Below, piece after piece: positions 1 through 7,973 of a DNA stretch of 16,014 nt (positions are counted from its first letter, which is position 1; the number at the start of each line of letters is the position of its first letter). The DNA lies in NCBI GenBank assembly GCA_031290405.1, contig JAITNO010000044.1:1-16014 (forward strand), given 5' to 3'. This DNA comes from Spirochaetaceae bacterium. Its GTDB lineage: Bacteria; Spirochaetota; Spirochaetia; Treponematales; Breznakiellaceae. The position numbers and the translations under genes are program-made. The notes below the pieces were generated by a model. It saw only the letters and a program-made list of their open reading frames with translations, ran no database searches and was not told where the DNA came from.

Positions 1-1161
1 GTGGCGGCGGCGGCGTTCCTTCCGGTGGAATCGCCTGCGCCTTCGGTGATTGAGCGTTCTTCGGTGGATGCGCCGCTCCAGACGGGCATCCTGTCGATTG
101 ACGCGATGGCGCCCATTGGGCGCGGTCAGCGTGAGCTGATTATCGGCGACCGGCAGACGGGTAAGACGGCCATCGCCATCGACGCGATTATCAACCAGAA
201 GGGGAAGGGCGTCCTCTGCGTCTACTGCGCGATTGGGCAGAAGGCTTCGACGGTAGCGGCCATCGCACAGAGCTTGGAGCAATTCGGCGCGTTGGACTAT
301 AGCTTTATCGTGTTTGCGGCGGCCTCGGACAATGCGGCTCTGCAATACTTGGCGCCTTACTCGGCGGTGGCGATGGCGGAGCATTTTATGCGCGAGGGGA
401 AGGACGTCCTGGTGGTCTACGACGATCTTTCCAAGCACGCTGTGGCTTACCGCACCTTGTCGCTGCTCCTCCGCCGTCCGCCCGGGCGGGAGGCGTTCCC
501 CGGCGACGTGTTCTACCTGCACTCGCGCCTGCTTGAGCGGGCGGCGAAACTTTCAAAGGAGAAGGGCGGGGGCTCCATCACGGCGCTGCCCATCGTCGAG
601 ACTCAGGCGGGGGACATTTCGGCCTACATTCCGACGAATGTGATCTCGATTACCGACGGGCAGGTGTTCCTCGACTCCGAGCTGTTCAACTCAGGGTTCC
701 GTCCGGCGATCGACGTGGGGCTTTCGGTAAGCCGCGTCGGCGGCGCCGCTCAAGCGAAGGCGGTGCGGAAGCTCGCCGGACACCTCCGCGTCGACCTGGC
801 TCAGTATCGGGAGATGGCGGCCTTCGCCCAGTTCGGCAGCGACCTCGACAAGGCGACGCAGGACAAGCTCTCCCAGGGGCAGCGGCTGTTGGAAGCGCTC
901 AAGCAGGGGCGTTTTGCCCCTTATGCGATGGAAGAGGAAGCGGCGATCCTCTTTGTCGCCTCGGCGGGGCTCCTGAAGGAATGCTCCGTGGAAGCCGTCC
1001 CCGCGTTTCTACGCGCGTTTCTGGAGCATCTGAAGGGGGCCTTCCCGGAGCTGCTTGACGGCATAGCCCGAACGAAGGAAATCACGGCGGAGGCCGAGGC
1101 TGCGTTGAACGCGGCGGCCGGCGCCTTTGCCGACGAATTCCTCACGAAGAAGGCAAGCTGA
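1..1161 (+). CDS. atpA: F-type ATP synthase alpha subunit, 5'-truncated by the window
   Basis: Alpha subunit of the F1 sector, which forms the non-catalytic nucleotide sites of the alpha3beta3 head. The frame is open from base 1, so the true start lies upstream. The Walker A motif GDRQTGKT is at residues 49-56 of the fragment; in E. coli alpha it starts near residue 169, so about 120 residues (the N-terminal beta-barrel and part of the nucleotide domain) are missing. Other family motifs are VVYDDLSKHAVAYR, RRPPGREAFPGDVFYLHSRL, ETQAGDISAYIPTNVISITD, the arginine finger in GLSVSRVGG (R245 of the fragment) and AQFGSDLD. The C-terminal helical domain is complete. The stop TGA shares its last base with the atpG start (TGATG), so the two genes are translationally coupled. 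The sequence closely matches canonical bacterial, clostridial-type alpha subunits. Confidence 0.97.
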   Translation: MAAAAFLPVESPAPSVIERSSVDAPLQTGILSIDAMAPIGRGQRELIIGDRQTGKTAIAIDAIINQKGKGVLCVYCAIGQKASTVAAIAQSLEQFGALDYSFIVFAAASDNAALQYLAPYSAVAMAEHFMREGKDVLVVYDDLSKHAVAYRTLSLLLRRPPGREAFPGDVFYLHSRLLERAAKLSKEKGGGSITALPIVETQAGDISAYIPTNVISITDGQVFLDSELFNSGFRPAIDVGLSVSRVGGAAQAKAVRKLAGHLRVDLAQYREMAAFAQFGSDLDKATQDKLSQGQRLLEALKQGRFAPYAMEEEAAILFVASAGLLKECSVEAVPAFLRAFLEHLKGAFPELLDGIARTKEITAEAEAALNAAAGAFADEFLTKKAS

Positions 1162-2063
1162 TGGCAAACCTCCGCGACGTTCGCCTGCGAATGAAGGCGA
1201 TAGGACAGACCCTCCAGGTGACAAAGGCGATGGGCCTCATCTCGACCTCGAAGCTCCGCAAAGGGCGGCGCGTGCTCGAGCAGACGGAGCCGTTCTTCAA
1301 CCGCGTACAGAAGACGATGTCCGACCTGCTCTACGGCGCGGACACGGTGCAGAGCAGGTTTTTCCGGCACAACGACGACGGATACACGGCGATCGTCGCC
1401 GTTACCAGCGACAAGGGCCTCGCCGGCGGCTACAACGCAAACGTGTTCCGCACGGTTGCCTCCCTCTGCGAACAGGTAAAAAACCCCGTCCTCATCCTCA
1501 TAGGCGCCGTCGGGCAGCGTTACTTCGTCAATTCGCCCTACCTCGTGCTCGAGAACTTTTCGTTTGCCTCGCGCCTGCCCACGGTCGACGACGCGCAGGA
1601 AATCGCCGATTACATCGTCTCGCAGTTCGATTGGGGCGTCTTCCGCGAAGTCCGCATCGTCTACACCCATATGTACAACGCCTTAAAGCTCCTCCCCTGC
1701 GAGCGCGAAGTCCTCCCCCTGGACGAGGAAAAGATGAAGGTGGAGCGGGTCCACGCCGACCCCGCCCGCGGCTCCGACGCCGGCCAGAGCGAAGTCTCCG
1801 ATTTCGCCTACCTGCCTTCCTCCAAAGAAGTATTCGACGCGCTTGCGCCGCTTTACATCAAAGGGATCGTCTACGGCTGTCTGGTCGAAAGTTACGCCAG
1901 CGAACAGAGCGCCCGCATGAGCGCGATGAACGATTCCACCAAGAACGCCGTCGATATGCTCAGCGCCCAGCAAACCCACTACAACCGCGTCCGCCAAACC
2001 GGCATCACCCAAGAAATCACCGAAATCGTCTCCGGCGCCGCCGCCCAAACCGACGGCAATTAG
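1161..2063 (+). CDS. atpG: F-type ATP synthase gamma subunit
   Basis: Central rotor stalk of F1, 300 residues against the usual 285-295. The family N-terminal helix (LRDVRLRMKAIGQTLQVTKAM) is followed by STSKLRKGRRV, the core motif VTSDKGLAGGYNANVFR near residues 82-98, and the conserved C-terminal helix with ASEQSARMSAM and ITQEITEIVSGA. Acidic, glycine-rich residues near 190-215 and a short AAAQTDGN tail account for the extra length. The ATG shares one base with the atpA stop, and AAGG about 7 bases upstream serves as ribosome binding site. In the canonical order atpD and atpC come next; here a minus-strand gene follows after 48 bases, so the operon ends at atpG or has been rearranged. Third positions lean to C here, whereas atpA leans to G. 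Confidence 0.96.
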   Translation: MANLRDVRLRMKAIGQTLQVTKAMGLISTSKLRKGRRVLEQTEPFFNRVQKTMSDLLYGADTVQSRFFRHNDDGYTAIVAVTSDKGLAGGYNANVFRTVASLCEQVKNPVLILIGAVGQRYFVNSPYLVLENFSFASRLPTVDDAQEIADYIVSQFDWGVFREVRIVYTHMYNALKLLPCEREVLPLDEEKMKVERVHADPARGSDAGQSEVSDFAYLPSSKEVFDALAPLYIKGIVYGCLVESYASEQSARMSAMNDSTKNAVDMLSAQQTHYNRVRQTGITQEITEIVSGAAAQTDGN

Positions 2064-2111
2064 GGGGCGCCGCCGCTAAAGAGCAAACCGCGGCGCGGGC
2101 TGGGGGCGCCT

Positions 2112-2534
2112 TCAAACGCGCCGGAAAACGACAAGCCGCTGGCCCAGATAATTGAGGCCGGTAAAAAAGCACATTCCAACCAACAACGCTGCGTTTTCGC
2201 GAATGGGTTGCCCGCTGTTTTGCAAAATGTAATTTACGACGGGTTTGGCGATGCCGTAAGCCGCCAGATATGAAACGGCAATCGTCGCAACAAAAGCGAC
2301 AACCTGCCGCGCCGACCAGGTTTTTACCTGAAACGTGAAGTATTTATTCAGAAAAAAACTCAGTATGCTGGTAAAGAAATAAGTGCACGCCGACGAAAAC
2401 CAATAACTCGCGTGCGCCACATTGTAAAGCGAAAACATGATCGCCGCGCCGACAAGCGTGTTGATTGCGCCGACCAGAATGAACTTGAGGAACTGTTTGT
2501 CGAATATTCTCAGGCCGCTCATCATGTCGATCAT
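2112..2534 (-). CDS. GtrA-family membrane protein
   Basis: Small integral membrane protein of 140 residues with four predicted transmembrane segments, the usual size and topology of GtrA. Diagnostic segments are FLKFILVGAINTLVG near the N-terminus, SFFLNKYFTF in the middle and NYLGQRLVVFR at the end. GtrA proteins are thought to help move polyprenyl-phosphate-linked sugars across the membrane, or to act in other cell-surface glycan steps; the substrate cannot be read here. No glycosyltransferase is adjacent, so it is an orphan. The start is ambiguous: Met1, Met4 and Met5 are all possible, and the GAGA just before the first ATG is better spaced for Met4. It converges with atpG and diverges from era. 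Confidence 0.9.
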   Translation of the reverse strand: MIDMMSGLRIFDKQFLKFILVGAINTLVGAAIMFSLYNVAHASYWFSSACTYFFTSILSFFLNKYFTFQVKTWSARQVVAFVATIAVSYLAAYGIAKPVVNYILQNSGQPIRENAALLVGMCFFTGLNYLGQRLVVFRRV

Positions 2535-2660
2535 CTCTAACCGATAATTCCCAAAACATCAATAGACCGCACCCCACCCCAGGGCAATTCTTTTCGTCCC
2601 ATCGGCAGGCTCTTGGCTGTTCCCGCCCCCCCCCTCGCAAGCCAGCCCCGGTAATCGGCA

Positions 2661-2689
2661 TTGCCCAAAAGACAAAACGGCGCTATCAT
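2661..2689 (+). promoter_or_regulatory. Possible sigma-70 promoter for era
   Basis: TTGCCC (4 of 6 to TTGACA) and TATCAT (5 of 6 to TATAAT) are separated by 17 bases. If used, transcription would begin near 2696, leaving almost no leader before the era ATG at 2700. An inverted copy of the -35 heptamer, GGGCAAT, sits at 2582-2588 and gives a TTGCCC on the other strand upstream of gtrA. Sequence inspection only. Confidence 0.35.
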
Positions 2690-2699
2690 CGGGATCCAG

Positions 2700-3614
2700 A
2701 TGTGCAACACCAAAAAAAGCGCCTTCGTCGCCATTGTAGGACGCCCCTCGGCGGGTAAATCCACGCTGCTCAATGCATTGTGCGGCGGGAAAGCGGCAAT
2801 CGTCAGCCCCGTGCCGCAAACAACGCGGAACAGCATACGCGGCATCGTCAACCGCGAACAGGGGCAGCTCGTTTTTGTCGATACGCCGGGGATTCATATC
2901 TCCGAACGGAAGTTAAACATCCGCCTTAAGGCGGTGGCCGAGCGAACCCTCGGCGATTCGGACCTGATCGTCTATGTGTTGGACGCCGCGCGCGCGCCTC
3001 ACGAGGAAGAGGAGGCGATTGCCGAGCGGCTCGCCTCGCTCCCCGAAAAAACCCTGAGCGAAAAGACCGTCGCCCTGGTCAATAAGATGGACAAAGCGCA
3101 GGCGGACTATGCGGCCATCGAAACGTTTTTGCACGAAAAGCTGCCCGCTCTGCCGAGCGACAGGATTTTCGCCGTCTCCGCCAACAAAAAGACGGGGCTT
3201 GAAAGCGTCTTGGATTGCCTCTACGCCCTGGCGCCGGAGGGCCCCCCCTATTACGACGCGGAATTTTACACCGATCAGGATGTTCGTTTCCGCATTACCG
3301 AAATTATCCGCGAAAAGTGCCTGCTCTTTTTGAAGAAGGAACTGCCGCATTGCATCCGCGTCGATATTGAAAATATGTCGCTGGAAAACGAAGAGGGCAA
3401 GGAAATCTTGTCCGTCATGGCGGTAATTCGCACGGAACGCGATTCGCAAAAAGGAATCGTGGTGGGCAAAGGGGGGGCGATGGTAAGGAAAATCAGGCTT
3501 GCGGCGCTGGAAGATTTGAAAGAACTGTTTGATTGGGAAATGGCGTTGGAGATATGGGTTAAAACGGATAAGGATTGGCGGCATAACGATAAAATCTTAA
3601 GAAGATTGGTGTGA
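2700..3614 (+). CDS. era: GTPase Era, ribosome assembly factor
   Basis: Era binds GTP and 16S rRNA during 30S subunit maturation. The chosen ATG gives 304 residues, normal for Era; an in-frame TTG 39 bases upstream would add an unconserved extension. G1 is GRPSAGKST (residues 14-22 from this start), a variant of GRPNVGKST with the lysine and serine intact. G2 is the TTRNSIRG region, G3 is DTPG, G4 is NKMD and G5 is SANKKTG. The C-terminal KH domain carries KGIVVGKGGAMVRKIR, the GxxG RNA-binding loop. GGGA lies 5 bases before the ATG. It opens a four-gene plus-strand run; the next start is 12 bases after its stop. Confidence 0.96.
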   Translation: MCNTKKSAFVAIVGRPSAGKSTLLNALCGGKAAIVSPVPQTTRNSIRGIVNREQGQLVFVDTPGIHISERKLNIRLKAVAERTLGDSDLIVYVLDAARAPHEEEEAIAERLASLPEKTLSEKTVALVNKMDKAQADYAAIETFLHEKLPALPSDRIFAVSANKKTGLESVLDCLYALAPEGPPYYDAEFYTDQDVRFRITEIIREKCLLFLKKELPHCIRVDIENMSLENEEGKEILSVMAVIRTERDSQKGIVVGKGGAMVRKIRLAALEDLKELFDWEMALEIWVKTDKDWRHNDKILRRLV

Positions 3615-3626
3615 CGGGCCCCCTCG

Positions 3627-4589
3627 ATGGATGTAAGAAAATTCAGCGGAAGCTATATTCCTCTTATTTCGTTTATTGTATTTATAAGCGCCATGACGTA
3701 TCTGTTTTTCTTGCGCCCTCCGGTCATTCTTGTAACGGATGTTTATTCTCACGCGCTCTATGGAGCGGAACAGGAACAACTGCAAATATTCACGTCTTCG
3801 TTCAGAATCCTGCGTCAGGTTAAAGTGTTCCGCATCATGGAAGAAACGGACGGCTATACCATCGCCGAGGCAATCAAAAAAGCACGGCCTATTCCCCGGT
3901 TTGTTTTTTTCCCGTTCCATTATTCCGAGGCGGCTAAAATCTACAACGACCACATAAAACAAGAGGGCAATGACGCCACTAAAACGATTGTCCTCTTCTA
4001 TGAAGAAAATCAAACCAAAAACAAGAATGATTATATCTCCATTGCGCCTGACATACGGCTCGACTATTACAGAACGGGGCGCTCGGCGGCGATCTTGTCA
4101 AGAGAAATCAGGGCTTCCCGCGAGGATAATCTTAACATACACAGGCAGATCACGTTCATGTACGATACGCAGGCAAACTCTGAAGCGCAGAGCGCTTTTG
4201 AAAAGGGGCTTCAAGACGGCGGCTATTCGGGAACGGCCAGATTTGTCAACGCACGGGACATGGTTGATCATAACAATTTAGACTGTGTTGTCATCGAAGG
4301 GCCGGCAAACGCGTTTTTGCAGTCCGTAAAAGAGATTCCGGCGATACTCCTTTCATGGTTCCATGACACTAACTATTTCCCGGACAATATAAAAATACAG
4401 ATTAACGATTCGCCTTACGCGCTTATACCGAAAGTCGTCGGTCTGCCGGAGAGTTCCCTTGTCGCAGGCGCCGTCTTGAAAGTGCCGTCGAGTTTTCAGA
4501 TTTTAAGGAATAAAATTGTCAATAAAAAACTTATCGGCGAACTGTCAAAAGCGGTCAGATCGGAGTTCGGCGACAATGCTTCAAGATAG
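3627..4589 (+). CDS. Membrane-anchored periplasmic-binding-like protein, unknown function
   Basis: 320 residues. One hydrophobic segment at about residues 11-29 follows a short basic start, consistent with an uncleaved signal anchor and a periplasmic body. The rest resembles a type-1 periplasmic-binding fold: VILVTDVYS opens as a beta-alpha unit, and a D-x6-G-x2-AA pattern (APDIRLDYYRTGRSAAIL) marks the usual start of the second lobe, followed by ITFMYDTQANSEAQSAFEKGL. No permease or ATPase is nearby, so transport is not implied. It may be a spirochaete-specific envelope protein. No strong ribosome binding site precedes the ATG, which sits 12 bases after era, so coupling is likely. It is much more AT-rich than the flanking genes. 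The fold assignment is an inference; no named function is claimed. Confidence 0.85.
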   Translation: MDVRKFSGSYIPLISFIVFISAMTYLFFLRPPVILVTDVYSHALYGAEQEQLQIFTSSFRILRQVKVFRIMEETDGYTIAEAIKKARPIPRFVFFPFHYSEAAKIYNDHIKQEGNDATKTIVLFYEENQTKNKNDYISIAPDIRLDYYRTGRSAAILSREIRASREDNLNIHRQITFMYDTQANSEAQSAFEKGLQDGGYSGTARFVNARDMVDHNNLDCVVIEGPANAFLQSVKEIPAILLSWFHDTNYFPDNIKIQINDSPYALIPKVVGLPESSLVAGAVLKVPSSFQILRNKIVNKKLIGELSKAVRSEFGDNASR

Positions 4590-4628
4590 GCGCATATCTT
4601 GCCGATACTGGATGAAAGGATTGTTGCA

Positions 4629-5756
4629 TTGATTCGCGTGCCCTTTGTTCCCGTTTCCATCGTGCGTTTGTTAAAACCGCTTCTTGTTTTGACCGTCGTA
4701 TGTTTTATATTGATGATGTGCGTAAGATCCGCGCCGTCCGACAGGCCTGAATACCGCGGCTACTATTTGGATGCAACATCAGAGCAAAGGGAAGTCATTG
4801 AAGAGCTTTTTTCGCTGCTCTCCAAAGAAAGCAATTCAAACGATGAAAACTTTTCGATAGTCCGCGAAATTGCCAATCAGTATAGCAGACTAAACGACAA
4901 TTACAGGATCATTAATTTTTTATCCGAGTGGGTAAACGCTCATCAGGGCGATCCTTATAACAGTTATTATCTGCTGCGCATTGCGGATTGCCATCTTCGC
5001 GAAGAATCGAAGGCCATCGCCGCCCTCTATTTTGATTTGATTGTCCGCAATTATCCTGATTTAATCGTGCGCGGAGAATCCATTCACCTTGCCTGCTTGC
5101 GGCAGCTCATCACGCTGGTCTCCAACGCACGGGCGAACGTCTGGTATTATGAAAAATTGATTTCACGTTTCTCCGACAAGATCGACTTGGCGCAGGCGTA
5201 TTTCATGCTCGGACAGGCGGAGGAAAAAAACGGCAATTGGGACAACGCGATAAAAGCCTATAAAAACTTTATTCCGTTCTATGGCGCCGTCATTCCCGGT
5301 TTTCCCGACGCCTATGCCTATGCAAAACAGGTTGTCGATTTTTACAACGCGGAAAAATACTACGCTATGCAGGCAACGAAGTTCGACCGGACCTTCGAGA
5401 ACCTTCCCGCATTGATCTCCACGATGAAGAAGACTCTGGACGGCGGCGACACCCAGCAACTGTGGCGTTACCGCGCCCGCGTTAACTTCTTCGCCCGCTC
5501 ATGGACGCAGATCGGCATGGAAGACGAGGAGCTGGGCAACTTTAGCATTTCAACGTTGAGCTCCTCCGGCAGAGTTCAATATGCCGCCGATTTAAGCGAA
5601 GGCTCCGGCTCAAACGACGCTTACCTGAGGACGTGGGGATGGTCAAAGCTCACCTCCATCTGGTATCTATATTTTCGCAAGATATACTTCCCTATAGATC
5701 CCGACATTCACGGACGTTGGGAATGGGCGGGCATCTATTTCGGAGAGCGATTCTAG
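4629..5756 (+). CDS. TPR-containing envelope protein, possible lipoprotein
   Basis: 375 residues from a TTG start with AAAGGA 8 bases upstream. A TTG at 4599 in the same frame would add ten residues but has no such site. A hydrophobic stretch at residues 14-30 ends in FILMMC, which could be a lax spirochaetal lipobox (Cys31) or just a membrane anchor. The body is helical, with a clear tetratricopeptide unit at about residues 184-218 (AYFMLGQAEEKNGNWDNAIKAY) and weaker repeats before it. TPR domains mediate protein-protein contacts, so a scaffold role at the inner membrane or periplasm is reasonable. It lies 39 bases after the periplasmic-binding-like gene and 5 bases before the GNAT gene, and is AT-rich like the former. 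Specific function unknown. Confidence 0.85.
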   Translation: MIRVPFVPVSIVRLLKPLLVLTVVCFILMMCVRSAPSDRPEYRGYYLDATSEQREVIEELFSLLSKESNSNDENFSIVREIANQYSRLNDNYRIINFLSEWVNAHQGDPYNSYYLLRIADCHLREESKAIAALYFDLIVRNYPDLIVRGESIHLACLRQLITLVSNARANVWYYEKLISRFSDKIDLAQAYFMLGQAEEKNGNWDNAIKAYKNFIPFYGAVIPGFPDAYAYAKQVVDFYNAEKYYAMQATKFDRTFENLPALISTMKKTLDGGDTQQLWRYRARVNFFARSWTQIGMEDEELGNFSISTLSSSGRVQYAADLSEGSGSNDAYLRTWGWSKLTSIWYLYFRKIYFPIDPDIHGRWEWAGIYFGERF

Positions 5757-5761
5757 GCGGA

Positions 5762-6652
5762 ATGGACGGCTTCCCTTTTTACCGCTGGAGGAAGGCGCAC
5801 GAGGCGGAACAGTTCGTTCCAGAGCGTTTCCTCAAAGAACATGAAAAGTACTGCGTATCGGCGTGCGCCCGGTTCCGTGAATTGGATTACGCTCAGGATC
5901 ATGACTGGGTTTTAACCTTTGGCGATATGTACGGGGCGAGTGCGATGATACTCCACAGCAGGCGGACGGTCTTTCCCATTTTTGACGGACAGATCGCGTT
6001 CCAGTTTCCGCCCCATCTTATACGCGCCTTGCGGAACATTGACATTCACGCGCTGCACGGGCTTGCGCCTGACACCCAGTTGCTGCAAGAGGTTCTCTCT
6101 CCGTTTGGGTTCGCGGCGAAAGAACACACGGACTATCATCTTATGGCGCTGGACGGCGGCGCCGACGCCGTATGCGCGGCGAAAGAGCCCCCCCAAGGCC
6201 TGACGCTCCGCCGCGCCGCGCGCTCCGACGAAGAGCGGATCTTCCCGTTGCAGGCCGCGTATGAGCAGGAAGAGGTGCTCTCTCAAGGCGCGCGCTTTGA
6301 CGAACGGCTCTGCGGGCTGCGGCTTTCAAAGATCATCGCCGATGAAAAAATGCTTGTCGCGGAGCTGGACGGCAAAATTGCAGGGAAAATAAACACCAAC
6401 GCGCAGTCGTATTCGCGCTATCAGTTGGGAGGCGTCTACGTGCTGCCGCACTATCGCGGACGCGGCATCGGAACAAGCATGACGGCGGCGTTCGCCCGCT
6501 TGCTGCTTGCCGAGGACAAGGGGCTTACCCTTTTTGCAAAAAAAACCAACTGCCGCGCGCTGTCAATGTATAAAAAATGCGGCTTTACCACTATCGGCGA
6601 CTATAGAATTGCGTATATGCAGGCGCAGTCGGAGGACCGGTTTCCCTCTTAA
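5762..6652 (+). CDS. GNAT-family N-acetyltransferase
   Basis: 296 residues from the ATG 5 bases after the TPR gene; upstream in-frame starts would overlap that gene heavily. AGG lies 4 bases before the ATG. The C-terminal half is a GNAT domain: LGGVYVLPHYRGRGIGTSM holds the acetyl-CoA pyrophosphate loop R/Q-x-x-G-x-G (RGRGIG, about residues 232-237), followed by LFAKKTNCRALSMYKKCGF, the typical last strand-helix-strand. The N-terminal half (MDGFPFYRW to LTFGDMYGASAMILHSRR) is a separate domain, so this is a two-domain acetyltransferase of the kind found in Gram-positives and spirochaetes. Acceptor unknown. Its TAA stop overlaps the trmB stop on the other strand. Confidence 0.88.
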   Translation: MDGFPFYRWRKAHEAEQFVPERFLKEHEKYCVSACARFRELDYAQDHDWVLTFGDMYGASAMILHSRRTVFPIFDGQIAFQFPPHLIRALRNIDIHALHGLAPDTQLLQEVLSPFGFAAKEHTDYHLMALDGGADAVCAAKEPPQGLTLRRAARSDEERIFPLQAAYEQEEVLSQGARFDERLCGLRLSKIIADEKMLVAELDGKIAGKINTNAQSYSRYQLGGVYVLPHYRGRGIGTSMTAAFARLLLAEDKGLTLFAKKTNCRALSMYKKCGFTTIGDYRIAYMQAQSEDRFPS

Positions 6653-7317
6653 CCAACGCCCTTTCTAAAAAGCACTTCACGGATGGCCCTGCCCTGCGCC
6701 CGCCCCCTCGCCTCGAACTTTGTTTCAGGCTTCCACGCCTGCGAAGGGGCGAAGCCGCCTGAGCCCTCGCAGATGTTATGCAGATGCTCCGTTTGGGAAA
6801 GCTCGTCCAGGGCCCAGCGTCCGTATTCATCCCAATCGGTCACGAAGAAGACATAGCCGCCGGGCGTCAGCTTGTGCGCGAGCATATCGGTAAACGGGCG
6901 CCGCACAAGCCGCCTCTTATGCTGCCTCCGCTTGGGCCAGGGGTCGGGGAAAAAGATGTGGAAGCCCGCTACCGACGAATCGGCCACCATCCAGCGGAGC
7001 GCCTCCACCGCGTCATGTTCGATAACGCGGACGTTCCGAATGTCCCGCCGTTCAAGTTCCCCCAGAAGCCGCCCTATGCCGGCCTTGTACACCTCAATGC
7101 CGAGGTAATTCTTGTCGGGGTTTGCTTCCGCGATTGCGACCGTCGAATCCCCCATGCCAAAGCCGATTTCGCAGACGACGGGATTGGCGTTTTGAAACAG
7201 GGCCTCGAATGAAAGAAGACCCTCCGAAAACGGCGCGCAGTACTTTCCCGAAAGATCCCGATAGAAGCGCGCCTGCGCCGCGCTCATCCTGCCGCGACGG
7301 ACAAAACTCCTGTTCAT
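6649..7317 (-). CDS. trmB: tRNA (guanine-N7-)-methyltransferase
   Basis: Methylates N7 of G46 in the tRNA variable loop using S-adenosylmethionine. 222 residues, a normal length. Family motifs: the SAM loop EIGFGMGDS at about 50-58, the acidic ribose-binding residue in GIEV (E75), DPWPKRRQHKRRL at 125-137 (the signature DPWPKKRH), FVTDWDEY at 158-165, and TKFEARG with the conserved T-K-F-E/Y-x-R at 199-204. The ATG at 7317 overlaps the stop of the upstream lipoprotein gene as ATGA, so translation is coupled. Upstream in-frame codons would extend it into that gene. It is the last gene of the putP operon. Confidence 0.95.
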   Translation of the reverse strand: MNRSFVRRGRMSAAQARFYRDLSGKYCAPFSEGLLSFEALFQNANPVVCEIGFGMGDSTVAIAEANPDKNYLGIEVYKAGIGRLLGELERRDIRNVRVIEHDAVEALRWMVADSSVAGFHIFFPDPWPKRRQHKRRLVRRPFTDMLAHKLTPGGYVFFVTDWDEYGRWALDELSQTEHLHNICEGSGGFAPSQAWKPETKFEARGRAQGRAIREVLFRKGVG

Positions 7318-7973
7318 TCGCGGATGTAGGACTTGCCCGTCAACGCCGACACCGCCTTGCCGGAGTCGTCCGCCCACAGCGCCAGGCCATACACATCGGA
7401 GGGAAGCCGCAACGACGCAAGCGTCCCCTCCAGATTAGCCAACTTCAAAAGGCTCCGATACGAGCCGTCCTGGTAGTACATCAAAAGGTAGTTGTCGGGA
7501 TACGATGAACGGACGCTGTAATCCCCCTCAACCACGCTGAGCGAGGGAAACCGGTAAGGACTGTCCGCCGGAGTGTCGAACCCGAACGTCGTCTCGCCCG
7601 TGTCGCCGCTCTTATCGACAATGCTCACGCGGAACTGCCCCGCCGGCAGCAGCTCGCCTTCGCTCATCGCCAGCATCTTGCTGCCGACCCACGTCTTGCC
7701 GCGGTCTTCCAGCACCGTCCAGTTATCGCTCGTCATCAGCCACATCAGGCCCTCGGCGTCGTTGTAAAGCCTCATCTCGGAAAGGTCTTCGGGGCCGTCC
7801 TCGTCGTTTACAATCGCAAAAAAAGAAAAGCCCGCCTGGACCTTGCCTTCAACCTGTTGATAGACAACCTTGAGCGAACAAAACTCCACCGCAGGCGCCG
7901 CGCGCGTACAGGCCGACGGAAGCAGCAGCGCCGCAGGCAAAGAACAGCAAAGAAGGAAGAGCCTTAGGCGCAC
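7314..7973 (-). CDS. Putative lipoprotein, unknown function
   Basis: 219 residues. Basic start MRLR, hydrophobic core, and a lipobox LPSAC ending at Cys22 indicate a type II signal peptide and a lipid-anchored periplasmic or surface protein. The mature part looks beta-rich, with alternating hydrophobic residues and segments such as GQFRVSIVDKSGDTGETTFGF and YLLMYYQDGSYRSLLKL; no known domain is recognised. The GTG start lies inside the putP coding end (10-base overlap) and its stop overlaps the trmB start, so it is locked into the operon. No strong ribosome binding site is seen; an AAGAAG lies just upstream. Confidence 0.85.
   Translation of the reverse strand: MRLRLFLLCCSLPAALLLPSACTRAAPAVEFCSLKVVYQQVEGKVQAGFSFFAIVNDEDGPEDLSEMRLYNDAEGLMWLMTSDNWTVLEDRGKTWVGSKMLAMSEGELLPAGQFRVSIVDKSGDTGETTFGFDTPADSPYRFPSLSVVEGDYSVRSSYPDNYLLMYYQDGSYRSLLKLANLEGTLASLRLPSDVYGLALWADDSGKAVSALTGKSYIRE

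Noticed and set aside
921..1670. Antisense frame across the end of atpA and start of atpG
   Set aside because: It lies opposite two strongly conserved genes, with no family resemblance and no ribosome binding site.
2064..2111. Terminator between atpG and gtrA
   Set aside because: Only a six-pair stem with a 13-base loop (CGCCGC/GCGGCG) and no T-run; too weak to call.
1127..2155. Long arginine- and proline-rich frame overlapping atpG
   Set aside because: It is a shifted reading of the well-supported gamma-subunit gene, with composition typical of a shadow frame.
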